Source: Diphasiastrum complanatum
Lineage: Eukaryota; Streptophyta; Lycopodiopsida; Lycopodiales; Lycopodiaceae
Length of the DNA stretch: 64,000 bases
Assembly (NCBI GenBank): GCA_029204225.1
Contig: CM055109.1
Location: 30,345,422-30,409,421 of the forward strand
Direction of reading: 5' to 3'
Every line of letters begins with the position of its first letter. The stretch's first letter is position 1. The notes under the pieces were generated by a model. The model saw only the letters and a program-made list of their open reading frames with translations, did not search any database and was not told where the DNA came from. Shown here in pieces: positions 11,356 to 24,240 of this stretch. The position numbers and the translations under genes were made by a program.

Positions 11356-11374
11356 TACTTTGGGTCGAGGACCC

Positions 11375-11788
11375 TGTTGTGGGTATTTCCTGCACATTAA
11401 TAAACAAGTGAGTCCCACCACTTACCCAAGCCTTAACTAGTGGGCCCCGCCATAGTACATTGTACAACTAGAATAATAAGTGCAAAGGCATTGGCATCCT
11501 GGGTGTGTAAGCCCAACCCAATGAGCATGCAAACTTGAATAAAAGACTTGGGGCCTAAATAGAATAAAATAATAAAAACTCCAAAGTCAAGTTACATGGT
11601 TCTAAGTTGAGGGAATCTCACATGAATCATGTGAGTTTGGTCCTCTTCTTATTGAACCATTAGATTGCAATAAGTCTAGTTTGAGTGGATAGGATTAGGA
11701 TTCTAGCCAATTAGAAACGGCCAATGAGAGCCAAGATGGCCTCCCCTCTCAACTATATAAGGAGGCCATTTTCCATTGTAAAGCATCA
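11375..11788 (+). repeat. Family C LTR2, truncated after the TATA region
   Basis: It begins TGTTGTGGGTATTTCC like the other LTRs and runs through the palindrome (11617-11635) and TATA box (11754-11760), then stops about 30 bp later at AAGCATCATC. There the sequence switches to gag (CATCCAAGTACCAAGTG), sharing CATC/ATCC at the break. Hairpins, CT tract, U5 end and primer-binding site are missing. About 20 bp of U3 (AAAATNATGTTGGC) are also absent compared with LTR3. Confidence 0.85.
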
Positions 11789-13149
11789 TCATCCAAGTAC
11801 CAAGTGTTCAATCAAGAATCCACGCTTATTAAAAGAACAGAATGTAGAGCAACAAGTTCGTCGATGGCAAAAGCCAGCGGTTCAATGGTCAGAAGCAGAA
11901 TCAAGCCAACAAAGAGCTCAGCAAAAGATGGATGCCAGATTGATCCACCTAAATCACGAGCTTCTTCAACAACCAGTGGCAAGGTAGAAGTTTTGGTTAT
12001 ATCCTCTTGCATGTCATTGAACTCAATGGAGGACCATAACAGCCTACCGGTCTATTTTGTGGAAGATTCTAAGGGGAATTGGTTACCCGTGTATGCCTAT
12101 CAACTTAGAAGCAATGGCATATTGCACTCAGTTAGGTGCTATGGATGCGGAGAAAAACATCGTCGTGATGAATGTCCACATCGAGGGGATCCGTCAACAT
12201 TTGATCCCTCATGTTCACAATGCGAAGTTAATCATCCATGCCGAGATTGCCCAATGAAAATTTCACAAATAGCCAGGAGGCATTTGGCATTGTAGACCGA
12301 CATGCACCTGTGGTGACCCTTCCACCTTGTATGCACTATAAAAGAAAAATCTTAGTGCCACCCGATTATGAAACGAGTGAGGAAGACGACAATCTAGCAA
12401 AAGTCCCAAAGTACGCAAAGATACCCTCGGGCAAACAAGTAAAACCATCACAGAAGACAGAGATTGTAGAATCCGTCATGCCAATGGTAACTAAGGAAGT
12501 CAAGAAATTGACAACCGACGAAGTCCAGCGGATTTTATCAAGCCTCTTGGCACAATCAATGCAAAGAATTCTTAATGATGAATTACAAAGGGGCCTAGCA
12601 TCAATGGATCGACAAGAAGGCAATTCAGCACAAGATCCAAGAGAAAGTGCAATAACGCAGCCTTCAACAAAGAACTACAATGATCAAGGGAAGACAAAGG
12701 TTAATGATTGCCTCTCAACGAGCAAGATTCAACCAAAGTCTCCTTGTTCCACAAAGCAGCAGCCCAAACCAATGCCAAATCCGGGTATATCCATTCTTCA
12801 AAGGCCAAATCCAGGAAATCCAAGCCCAAATAGGCCACCAGTATAGCAAGCACCAGTGCCTACAATGACAAAGCCTTGTCCTCAATCTATGATATTGACT
12901 GTTGAGGAAAGTCGTCAGGTTATGGCATACCTCGAATACCTGGACAGACAAGAAAGTCAAGCTAGCACGTCATATCTACCTTACAATTTGGGGGAGTCTA
13001 TGACATTGGGACCAGTTGCGCCGATCTATAAAAATCCATTATTTCAACAAAATTTATCTTGGGATCCTCCGATGGAATGCCTTCACTACCCAATTGTGCA
13101 TGAACAAGATTATCCGGAATGGCCACCAGAACCTTATGGGTATTATTGA
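11789..13149 (+). pseudogene. Family C gag-like gene, copy 2 (5' truncated)
   Basis: It begins inside knuckle 1 (DHPSTKC in copy 1) and continues to the same PYGYY terminus. Knuckle 2 is intact here, CYGCGEKHRRDEC, and knuckle 3 is CSQCEVNHPCRDC; both show CX2CX3HX4C spacing. Downstream: a Lys/Glu-rich helical region (TDEVQRILSSLLAQSMQRI), the ISILQRPNPGNPSPNRP tail and a conserved C-terminus (MILTVEESRQVMAYLEYLD). A one-base deletion near 12290 shifts frame and a TAG at 12844-12846 interrupts the tail. By eye it is roughly 90-95 percent identical to copy 1, too different for a very recent tandem duplication. Confidence 0.8.
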
Positions 13150-13339
13150 AAATATGGCAAGTCCAAGTTCTTGCTGATCGCCATCATCCAATAAAACCTC
13201 AGGTTTTACGTAAGTGAATTCTATCCACGCTTTTCCTGAAGCATCCATGTCCCAACAATAAAAGAATCGACAACAGCGCCCCTCCACGACAGTTGCAGCC
13301 TAGTGCCGAGGGACCGGCACTACTTTGGGTCAAGAACCC

Positions 13340-14297
<958 letters not shown>

Positions 14298-14302
14298 TAG
14301 CA
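14298..14302. repeat. Right target-site duplication TAGCA
   Basis: TAGCA immediately after LTR3, matching 7363-7367. Confidence 0.85.
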
Positions 14303-17255
14303 AAGAGAATAAAAATCAATAGATATCATGATAAGATTTGGCTCTTACATGTCATTGAACATGCTTAGCAAATTGGAATGTGATTTTGAGTCTAGAAAAG
14401 GTTACTTCATGGCTTATGAGCATGTCACCACACGAAGTTTTCAATTGGTCATGGAAGGCAAAACAATCACAAGACTGGCGCACTTTGGATATAAGCCTAC
14501 TCTATCAGTGGAATGAATAGTCTGATAACATCTCATATATATAGTCCTATAAATTCATGTTCATTGAATATCTATTGAGATCATGAAAACATGTTCAATT
14601 TATCAATATAAGGTAATGATTAAACATTTTTTTTATAAATTGGATGGTTTACTTCACTATTTTGTTTAATCTCTACACAATTGGAGTGTGTGTTTTGTGT
14701 TTTATGCCAAATTTATGACATGAATATGAAAAATCTTTTCATTTAACTATCTATTGTAAGTTTCTACAATTAGATGCAACATGTCTTTTACAATAGCCAT
14801 TTGTTTATAAATATCCTGAGTCAACTATTTATGGGTCTCATCTTCCCAAAATGATTTTGTTTTGAAAATCTCTGATAGAAAACTTATACCCAAAAATTGA
14901 CTAGTTAACCATGTTAAAACCACAATCCCAAATATCTACTTTGAGGTAAAATGAAAACTTTGATAGTGATATTGACATAATACATATTTCACATTTTTTT
15001 TATTAACTTGAGAGAATAAAATGAACTTGAGAACATCTTAAACTATTTGACCACAGAGAGAAAATTGCAATCAATCTCTTTGGCATAACTTTTGAAAGAA
15101 AAAAAATCTTTTTGCTATATTGACTTCCTAACGTACTAAAAAATCAACGATTTTTCTTTTGTTGGATGTGTGATAAGTCATATTTAATTAGCATTGGAAT
15201 CAATATAAAAGATATGAAAAGATTTTTTAAATCTTAGAATCACGTGCTATACAAGAAACTTTTGACAACCATGTGAATTTAGGTTGACAATATTTTTATC
15301 ATAAATTAGCTTGTGATTTGTGTTGACTTAAAGTCACTCATGACTTTTTCGAGAAGATAGCTTTTACTGATCGATTTGATATTTGTTGCTTGTGTTGTGT
15401 AATGTTTTAGTTGCTTATAATAATCAATATTTTAGCCATGACATAAGGAAGGGGACAAGAAATGGTCATATTTATGGAATTGTTCAAGGACATATCAAAA
15501 AATTATAAGCTTTTCCAAAGGAGGTTATAAATTGACAACATTTAGTACAAAATCTTAGATTGCAAATACCTGTTGTATGGAACATATGTTAAGACTAGTG
15601 ATACTAATGACATCATGGATGCAAAAATGTGTGTGATATAGGAAAACATAGAAATGGGCTTATTAATTTTGATTACACATAAAATAGATACTCGAGAATG
15701 AGCTTTATTTGAGGATATTTTATAATAGATAGGTGCTTTGACAAGCAAAAGGGAATCCTTTTTCATACAATTTACAAGATTTTCAATATAACTATCTCTA
15801 TTTTCACCAAGTTGATGTCTTTGATTAACCATACAAGAAGTGTGATGAAACCTATACATGTTTACTATCAAATATTGCAAATGTGAACAAATAAGTATAA
15901 AAGTGTACACATTAATGTAAATTAAAAATCAAAGTACATGTCATGATAATATTTCTCCAATGTAATAAAATCAATCACTCTGCCAATATTGAAATTAGTA
16001 ACGAGATTTTGATATCTTTTTAATGGTGGCTAAAAACTAATGGTTATCTCAATGAAATAAATATCTCTAGGAAATACCAAATCATGACTACTTGATAGCA
16101 CAATCATTATATAGTACTATGAAGTTGCAACTTGCCTGAAAATCTTGATTTGTAGGTTAATCTCTTCAAAGAATACATTGGGATGGTTGTCTTCATGAAA
16201 TGGATGTCATTTATGGTTTTGGAAAACAGGTTTTTGTCAATGGTTTTGATGGTCAAGAGGAAGATCAAGAGGTTGATCTTAATGAGCTTCATCAACACCA
16301 ATTGGAAATTGGCAATTTGGAACTAGTCAAGAGCATCAAAGAAGAATCAAATGGCCAAGGTACTAACGATCTATTTTTGCAGGTTATTGAAGACTCAAGT
16401 AAATCAAAAGGAGCAACAGAGAAGTCTTGTTCAGACCTTCTTTACTCATCTAACTTTATGTTTGAGCTATGTTATGTCAATGTGTGGAAATTGTCAAAAT
16501 TTGGTTCCTAGCTAGTTTAAGGTCAACTTTGGTATTTTTGGCACATAGTTTTGGATCTAACCTTTCACATGTGTGGAACAGACCTAGATACTTTTATTTC
16601 AGTATACATATTGAAGAAGTCTCAAACTTCAGGACCTTCGAAATGACACCAAAATCATGTTATTTGGACATATAGGCCAAAATTGGCTATTTTAGACTAC
16701 TGGTGCCCTAAAATTGGGTCCTAAGTTTTAGAGAGAGGAGAGAGAGTCATTTCTCTCACCTATATTAGGCTGAAATTTGTGGAGAACAGGTTGGAGAAAC
16801 CTATTGTATGGTTCATTGAGATCAATAGATCATTGTCATTGTTTCTTCCTCCATTGAGAGCATTGTCTTCAAGCTTTTGTGTATGATCTTAAGAGGTTTT
16901 TAGAAGTGGTAGGCTACTGTTGCGCACCATGTTTGCTGCTATTTTTTGCTTCCATCAGTACCTTTTATTAGTTTGTTTTGTCTCTTGAATGTTTTGTCAA
17001 GTTCATGTGTATCAAAGGTAGCATTAGGATGCTTTGCCATTTCTAGCTTTTGTAGCTTGTTGTGCAAAGATCTTAGCCAAGTATTTTGGGAGTTTGGATC
17101 CATTCAAGATCCAGTTTTTTCACAATATATCAATAATCTATTACAGAAGATTGTTTAATTTTCATCATCATCCTCTTCAAAATTCAGATGGATGGTATTG
17201 TCATGAAGGAATAATCTCCTTTCATATGGATCCAAAAATTCTAAATTTTTCCTTT
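14303..17255. other. No recognised gene
   Basis: About 3 kb of AT-rich sequence. Short open stretches (for example 14328-14516, and an acidic 103-codon stretch at 16200-16511 on plus) have no recognisable motif or neighbours. A GA-rich patch is at 16728-16760. It does not continue the Ty3 RT fragment left of the family C element, so another junction must lie near one of these borders. Confidence 0.4.
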
Positions 17256-17259
17256 TGCT

Positions 17260-18080
17260 CATATCAATGTAACCCAAATAAAGGGCAATTGTAGATGAGT
17301 AGTCTCATTGGGAGTATAATCCAATATTTTAATGGCCAAATCCCTATTCACAAAAATTATTTTATACGTTCCTCTAGTGTACGTATGGCCTCCTAAACAA
17401 ACAGATAATGACTTGATGGCCATAGTTATGGCAGTAGCATATGGATTAAAACATGAATGATATATACAAATCTCATTATTTTAAAAGTTTTTCAAATAAT
17501 GAGATAGAGACACATCCTTTCTCTCGGCTAATATCACTCGGATGCCTCCATGTCTCATACCAAAGGCATATATTTTAATAGCATCTTGTAAAGGAGTCAA
17601 GAGAATAAATTTAGAATGATACATAACAATGCAAACTCAAACTTCAACACAGTGTTTGAATTCAGAAAACTGTACAATATCAATACCACTATAATATCTA
17701 CTTACTAGATCATAATCATCGTATTCAACGACATTTGTTCTGCTAATGTCATGTCCTCCAATGGCCTCTACATTGCCCGAGGGGATATACTGAGTCCTTG
17801 GGGGATATTTTTTTTGTAATTTCAAAAAATCCTCCTTTGTAGGCAAAGTTTTTTCATAGGCTTTCGATTTTTCACATATGGCCTCCAATGCCTCATTGCC
17901 ATATTTCCAATTGCTATCTTTATTATAATCTATCTCACTTTCAAGGTCATTATATGTGTAATCAATAATGTTAAAAAATTTTGATAAATTTTCTGCAAAC
18001 ATCGAAGGATTTCATCCTCTCTCAAATTCAAAACATCTTCGATATCATTAAAAGAAATATAACTGTCATTATTTATAAAA
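17260..18080 (-). pseudogene. Unrecognised interrupted coding segment
   Basis: Family not recognised. From 18002 to about 17262 one minus-strand frame stays open for roughly 245 codons except for a TGA (17637-17639) and a TAA (near 17484). Composition is protein-like: SEIDYNKDSNWKYGNEAL, AYEKTLPTKEDFLKLQKKYP, then IYAFGMRHGGIRVILAERKD and SLSVCLGGHTYTRGTYKI. At 18003-18080 another frame reads DSYISFNDIEDVLNLREDE, implying a frameshift at 18002. The copia LTR at 18090 cuts it. It shows no retroelement motif. It may be the 3' part of the coding sequence begun at 25757; an endogenised virus gene, a DNA-transposon gene and a dead host gene are all possible. Confidence 0.45.
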
Positions 18081-18089
18081 TATACGGGA

Positions 18090-18570
18090 TGTTGAATTTA
18101 TCTCCTCTACTCTCCTAAATCCTATTTTAATCTGCCTCCATTCATGCTGCATTTTTACTCATGTTGTCACACAGGCTGCATATTTACATGTAAAATAAGA
18201 CAGACAAAAAATGCGACTGTCTGCATAAATACAAGTAAATTTCCATAGGCGAAAAATGTGACATTGTGTTTTTACACGTGATTTGTGACAGGCAAAAAAG
18301 ACGACATATGCAACTGTGCAAACAGATTTGACAACGACAGCAGCGCCCACGATCTCCTACAAACAGCACATCCACTTTGTACTTTCTTCATCTGCACACC
18401 TGTAAAATTATGTATATATATTGAATACAATTTGTGTATTCTGGATGTAAGAGAAACAAGCAACAAGCATAATAGCATCAAAAGCTTATCAAAGATAGAT
18501 GAAGTAGATGCTTTCGCACATCAATTCTTTGTATTGTCAATAAGAGGTTTATTCTCATTGAGATTCGTTT
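18090..18570 (+). repeat. Copia family A LTR, 5' part
   Basis: It starts TGTTGAATTTATCTCC and follows the family A LTR at 34020 through CCATTCATGCTGC, CACGATCTCCTAC and the AAGTAGATGC block, then diverges near 18570. Orientation is opposite to the copia pol fragment on its right, so LTR and pol here do not belong to one simple element. Confidence 0.75.
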
Positions 18571-18734
18571 AAGTCGCAATCACGAAAGCGAAATAGTCAT
18601 GAAAGCGAAACAACAATGACTCAATGCGATTCGGATGGATTTCAAATACGATCGCTAGACACCGCTTGCTGAATCACTCCTATAGTCCTCCATAATGTAG
18701 TCAGTCACTACTGATCTATGTTTGTACATAGTTT

Positions 18735-20050
18735 CAACCAAGGTACGAAATAAGTATGGAAGAAGAGACTTCAGACACACAAATAACAGCTGCCCATCTG
18801 TTACTCTGACATATACATTGGAATCAACCAACAGTGGCTTGAATCTAATGATTTTAGGACTTGATCTTTCTTCTTGTACCATTGTTGGGCTGACTGTTTC
18901 AGACCGTAGATACTTCTATGCATTCTGCATGCATAGTTTGGAAGTGAATTCGAGACGAATCCTGGGGGTTGATCCATATAGACCTCTTCATCTAATTCGC
19001 CATGCAAGAAGGCCATCTTCTCATCCACAATGTAGATCTTGAGGTCATAAGCTGCTGCATTTGCAAATAACAGACGTAGGGACGAATGTGGGATGACAGA
19101 AGAGAAGGTTTCAGAGTAATCAATGCCATATCTCTGAGAGAATCCATTCGCTACCAGTCTTGCATTGTACTTTGACACATTCTCATCTGGTCCGTACTTG
19201 AGTTTCAAAACACATTTGCATTTGACAGCTTTGCGCTTATGAGATAATGGCTGCAACGTCCATACTTGGTTCTTTCTCATAGACCCCATCTCTTCGTTCA
19301 TGGCCTGGATCTATTTGTCCTTTTCTGGACTTTCAATCGCTTCCTCGAAAGGCTGTGGTTCGCCACTGAAGCCACATAATTCTTCTGATGTAGAAACTGA
19401 ACTGCCTGGCACGTATCTTGCTGGCGTTCTTCGCGGTCTTGTCGACCTTCTAGGAGATCCTCCTTGGATAACAATGCCTTTGCCTTTGTCTACTCTGCTC
19501 GGTCTGGAACCATCTTGGTTTACAGAAACTGTAGTAGTAGGCTGCCTCTCGAATTTTTTTTCTTCAGATTCATCGCTCAAATGGGAGACGACTCGAAACT
19601 CTTCATTTGCGTGTTCGTCCTTTGGTCCCTTTGTCACTGGTGGTAGGTCATAGTAATGTCTCTTCAGAACTTCATAGCTGACAGGATCGTTATTGGCCAT
19701 TGTCTTGCTCTCATCAAATCTGACATCTCTCACTGTTTTCACAGTGTTCGTGTCTGGCATGTAGACTTTGTAGTATGACGAATTGTTGTTATAACCTACC
19801 AGAAATCCTTGTTCGGCTTTCTCATCAAGCTTCTTTCAAAGCTTATCAGGAATGTGTGCATAAGCTGCACAACCAAAGATTCTGATGTGAGACAGGTTGG
19901 GCTTTCTACCCCACCATAGCTCGTGTGGTGTCGTGTGAGGGACACCAGACTTACCTGTCATGTTCTGGATGCATGTGGCTATAGCTACTGCTTCACGTCT
20001 TTGAGTCGTCTATCTCTACCATTGGTGTTGAGTCATAGTGAACCAATACC
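18735..20050 (-). pseudogene. Copia family A integrase C-terminal region and RT (element 1)
   Basis: Minus strand. At 20050-19760 is the end of integrase (AYAHIPDKL, KKLDEKAEQGFLVGY). At 19760-19311 is the integrase-RT linker with RDVRFDESKT and the basic RRSTRPRRTPARYVPG. At 19301-18801 is RT: NQVWTL, RLVANGFSQRYGIDYSETF, YIVDEKMAFLHGELDEEVYM, SIYGLKQSAQQWYKK. RT ends at VRVTDGQLLFVCL, exactly before the YVDD catalytic motif. A short frame break separates linker and RT. The upstream parts of the same element are at 20050-21215. Confidence 0.8.
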
Positions 20051-20330
20051 ATTCACTTGATATTTGGATCCATCTCCAAGAATAATGAATCTTGAAGGAT
20101 CAGCACTTCTGAAATCAGACATTATTCATCTTGATGTCACGAAGTGCGAGGTGGCTCCTGAGTCTAGAATCACCTCATGTGTGTCAGATGTAGATGCTGA
20201 ACACACGTCTTCACAGATATAGACAGTCGAATAGTTTCTGTTTGATCTTTCTTTGCCCATTTTTGAGTTCTCAGGCTCCTTGACATAGGATGAACTGTTC
20301 TTGTTCTCCTGTATGTTCTACGCTAATTTG
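20050..20330 (-). pseudogene. Copia protease remnant (element 1)
   Basis: On the minus strand ILDSGA- and SADPSRFIILGDGSKYQVNGIGS-like blocks are visible across stops, matching the plus-strand protease of element 3 at 29520-29700. The sequence jumps from protease to late integrase near 20050, so most of GAG-pre-integrase and the integrase core have been deleted. Confidence 0.55.
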
Positions 20331-20344
20331 TTTCTCGGGTTCAG

Positions 20345-21215
20345 GTGGCAATCCATGGCTGCATGACCCTTCTTGTGATAGTGGATACACTCAATCTTGG
20401 GATTGAGCTAGCATGTATCGACCATGTGCCCGTCTCTTCTGCATCTCACACAAGTCTTCTTGTCTGCATCTTGTTGTTTCGACCTCTCTTTTCTTTTCCA
20501 GTTGCCTTTGCTGGTTCCCTCTGCTTGCTGGTTACGATCCTACCTCTGATTCGACTCCCTCTTAGGCTTGAATTGTTTCTTGGATTTTTCTTTGTTGTCG
20601 TAGAGGGCCTGGTTAGAACCATCTTTGTGATCAAGGTGTTCTCTGGCCTCAACTTCCTCTCGAATATCGACAATCGCCTTTTCGAGGTTCATAGTAGGAT
20701 CTTTCACGAGCAGGGTCCTTGTTGTCTGGAATGATCTGGGTAAGGCTCTCAGTAGATAGGTGAGCTGCTTTTCAGCTGACATGTCGTTCTCTTCTCCAGA
20801 ATTGTGTAGTGACAGAAACAGATCCTTCATCTTCCTTACAAAGGAAGTGAGGTCTTTCCCGTCCCACTGTAGACTCGTTATCCGATCTTCCAGCATCATG
20901 ATTTGACTTCTTGACTTCGTCTGAAATCTGGTGAGCAATGCATCCCACATCTTCTTAGCCTTGGAGAATGTTGCCAGGTCAAGTGTGAGACTATCTTCGA
21001 TGGAAGATGATAGCAAGGCTACTGCCTTGTCATTTTTCTCCCTCCATTCACGTAGCTCCTTGTCTGATGTTGTAGGCATTTCTTCTGTGCCATCCACCCA
21101 GGGAAATAAACCTTCGCCCTTGAGTATCAAAGATGTCTTAACTTTCTAGGCTAGAAAGTTAGAATCAAGAACTATGCAAATCTTGCTCTGCATGCTGCTG
21201 ATTGAAGCCATTTCT
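20345..21215 (-). pseudogene. Copia family A gag (element 1)
   Basis: Gag polyprotein region, read right to left. An N-terminal block (SMQSKICIVLDSNFLA, stop, KVKTSLILKGEGLFPWVDG) is followed by a 196-codon open stretch at 21130-20540. That stretch holds the Retrotran_gag signature (LATFSKAKKMWDALLTRF, MMLEDRITSLQW, ERALPRSF-type RALPRSFQTT) and a basic C-terminus (NKEKSKKQFKPKRE). Knuckles follow at about 20480-20370, one with CVRCRRDGH. It is collinear with the plus-strand gag of element 3 (28471-29435). Confidence 0.8.
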
Positions 21216-21285
21216 TGTTGGAGTCTGTTCACTTGTTGATGGTTGATTGTTGAATGCTTGGCCTCCTGGATCTAATAGCTTCTTG

Positions 21286-21685
21286 GCTACATTTTGTTGC
21301 TTAATATTTGGCTATGTAATCAGATCAACCGTGATTTCTATCACTAACGTTTTGTTTGTGTTTGATATAGTCATGTTTAGGAAACGAGAAAATAGCTCGA
21401 AAAGAAATGAACACGAAAAGAATCGAATTCGAAACGAACTCGAACGGAAAGTGTGAGTGTGAGAAACTAAAATAGCTCAAAAAAAGCGAACACGAAAAGA
21501 AGTGAACTCAAAACTCGAAAAAGAAACGAACTCGAATGGAAAGTGTTCGTGTGTAGCGGAATGAGCTATATTACTCTTTTCCTAAGCATGACTATGCCTA
21601 TCAGACATGAACAGAACGTTAGTGATAGAAATAACGGTCAATCTAATTATGTAGCCAAACATTAAGCAACAAAATATCAGAAATA
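21286..21685. repeat. Inverted repeat within the copia A LTR region
   Basis: Arms of about 105-118 bp: 21286-21391 (TTTTGTTGCTTAATATTTGG...) and 21568-21685, its reverse complement at roughly 85-90 percent. About 175 bp of GAA/CGAA-rich spacer lies between them. Both arms are the GCTACATAATCAG/TATCACTAACGTT segment of the LTR, so an LTR 3'-end piece sits inverted beside a full LTR. Confidence 0.7.
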
Positions 21686-22638
21686 TAATTTGCTGCAAAT
21701 AGCTAGACAAATTATTTGTCGCGAATGGTTCACGAAGAGCTTGACTGATAATCAGTCGCAAAGTAGTTGTGAAAGGCAAGATAAATATTAGTCGCGAACA
21801 ACTAGACTAATAATAATAAGAACAGACTACCAAATTAAGCAATAAGAGAGTCAAACAAAATGTAAAAAAGCATAACAATATTGACACAAATCTGAACGTA
21901 GAATAAACAGAGCTGTTATCAGATTAAGTATAGCAAAATATACAGGTCAATAATGCTGGGGAGCACAAGACAATAGCGGATGAAATCGTGTGCTTTACAA
22001 AGCTAATCCAGTTTTTGAAAGGAATAAACTTATTACTGACAATACAAAGAATTGATACACGAAAGCATCTACTTCGTCTATCTATGATAAGCTTCTGATG
22101 CTATTATGTTATTATGCTTGTTTCTCTTACATCTAGAAGACGCAAATGATATTCAATATATATACATAATTTTACAGGTTGCAGATGAAGAAAGTACAAA
22201 GTGGATGTGCTGTCTGTAGGAGATCGGGGTGGCTGTTGTCATTGTCAAATCTGTTTGTACAGTTGCATGAGATGAGCGTGAAAAGGCCACGGCGTCAGCC
22301 TTCGCTGAAATGAACGTTGGTGAAGGTGCAAAAAATGTGACATTCTGACAAAATGCCTTAAGATTCAATTTATAGGGTACCTTCGCTTTTTCATTAGGGC
22401 ACCTTTGGAATTTCTAGGGAGTGTCATCTTTTTCGCCTGTCACAAATCATGTGTAAAAATACAGTGTCGCCTTTTTCGCCTGTGAAAATTTACTTGTATC
22501 TATGCAGACATGTACGTTTTTCGTCTGTCTTATTTTACATATAAATATGCAGACTGTGCGACAACATGAGTAAAAATGCAGCATGAATGGAGGCAAATTA
22601 ACATAGAATTTAGGAGAGTAGAGGAAATAAATCCAACA
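21452..22638 (-). repeat. Copia family A LTR, antisense, near full length
   Basis: On the minus strand it starts TGTTGGATTTATTTCC (22638) and ends TTTCTCACACTCACA (about 21452), about 1.19 kb, matching the plus-strand copy at 34020-35081. Directly upstream on the minus strand is a purine tract AAGAGGGGG after RNase H of element 2. Directly downstream is gag of element 1. It thus serves as 3' LTR of one internal region and sits where the 5' LTR of another should be. The downstream primer-binding site is missing. Confidence 0.8.
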
Positions 22639-22674
22639 CCCCCTCTTAATCTGTATTCGTGAATGCCTTGATCT

Positions 22675-23350
22675 TCAGACTAAGCAAAACACAAAACTTG
22701 TTGTGTGATTAGCACTTAATGCCTTTGTGAGTATATCTACAACCATGTCCTTAGTTCTACAGTACGTTAAGCTCACCTCCTTGTTGAGAACTTTGCCCCT
22801 GATGTAGTGATATCTTATTTCAATGGGCTTAGTCCTAGAGTGAAATCTAGGGTTGACCGATAAGGCAATAGCACTCTGATTATTACAGAATGAAATTGTG
22901 GGGTTGTACTGATACAAATTAATGTCTGACAGTAAATTTCTCAACCAAAACGTTTCTTTAATAGATTGAGAAGCAACAATGTATTATGTTTTTATAGAAA
23001 AAAGAGTGATAGAGGTTTTTTTACGACTGTTCCATGAGATAGGACTGCCGTTGAAGAAGAATGTAAATTCAGATGTAGACTTACGATTGTCTACATCTCC
23101 TCCCCAGTTTGCATCAGAATATCCACTGAGCTGATGAAAGATTGTCATTGCTGACATCTCCATAGCAGATGCACTGGTCCATGGTAGCTCGAATATACCT
23201 CATGACTCTTATGAGAGCCTTCCAATGGGTAATGCCAGGATTAGCCATATATTGGCTGAGTGAGCTTATAGCAAAAGAGATGTCTGGTCTTGTACAGACC
23301 ATTGCATACATGAGAGATCCGAGTGTCGATCGATAATGATACTCTCTCAT
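22675..23350 (-). pseudogene. Copia RNase H region (element 2)
   Basis: At 22944-22675: NLLSDINLYQYNPTISFCNN, QSAIALSVNPRFHSRTKPIEI, VSLTYCRTKDMVVDILTKAL, the C-terminal half of copia RNase H. At 23350-23114: STLGSLMYAMVCTRPDISFA, SSLSQYMANPGITHW, the conserved GSLMY/TRPDI block between RT and RNase H. Several stops lie between 22950 and 23110. A polypurine tract and LTR follow immediately. Confidence 0.8.
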
Positions 23351-23371
23351 TTGCTCCTCTTTCTGCTTGGT

Positions 23372-24240
23372 CTAGCGACATTGGGCCTTTGAAAAACGCA
23401 GGTCTGGATCCGTCGGTGAGTGAGCTAACTTACAATTTATTAGATTGTATCTATCAAGAACATTGTGAAGATACCTTTTTTGAGTGATGTAGATCAGTCG
23501 TCTCGCTCTGTCTCTGTGGATCTGAATACTCAGACAGAAGTGAGCTTCATCCATATCAGTCATGTCGAACTCTGAAAATAACATCTGCTTAGAATCTTTA
23601 ACCAAATTGGTATTGTTGCTGAAAAACAACGTATCATCCATGTATAAGATGATAATAATGAAGGATTGTTGTATTGACTTGGAATAGACATTGCAATCAG
23701 TATTGCTTGGTTGGAATCCTTGTTCGATGAGGAATGTGTTGATCCTCTGAAACCAAGCTCTAGTAGACTGTTTCAAGTCGTAGAGTGCTTTATGGAATTT
23801 AGAGACATGATTCTTCACATCTTCCAAAACGTATCCTTCAGGCTGGATCATATAGATATCTTCTTGTATAACTCCATTCATATAAGTTTTTTGTACATCA
23901 AGTTAATGCACTTCGAGGTCAGCAGTTGTATCATAAGATAGGAGGGTTCGGATCGACGAATGCTTGAGTACTGGACTGAAAGTCTCGCTGCAGTTGACAT
24001 TGGGGATCTGAGTGAATCCTTGTGCTACCAGTCTTGTCTTCTTTTGATCAATTACTCCATTGGCATTGTATTTGATCTTGAAGATCCATTTGCAATCAAT
24101 GATATTGCAGCCAATAGGAGCTTCAACTAGTGATCATGTCTGGTTCTTGATCATAGAGGAATAATCTCTTTCTATAGCGTCTCTCTAGAGATCAGAATCT
24201 GGGTGGCTGAGTGCCTCTTCGACTGTTGTCGATTATTGTA
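23372..24240 (-). pseudogene. Copia reverse transcriptase (element 2)
   Basis: The 169-codon open stretch 23881-23372 reads MNGVIQEDIYMIQPEGYV, HKALYDLKQSTRAWFQRI, then IIILYMDDTLFFSNN with the catalytic YMDD, and ends LINCKLAHSPTDPDL. Further upstream (24160-23900), in broken frames, are CNIIDCKWIFKIKYNANG and RLVAQGFTQIPNV. The order is normal for copia RT. Stops near 23900 inactivate it. Confidence 0.8.

Noticed and set aside
14328-14516. 62-codon open frame right of the family C element
   Set aside because: Short, no recognised motif.
16200-16511. Acidic 103-codon open frame as a gene
   Set aside because: No motif, no relatives in the window, no splice or promoter support; normal for AT-rich DNA.
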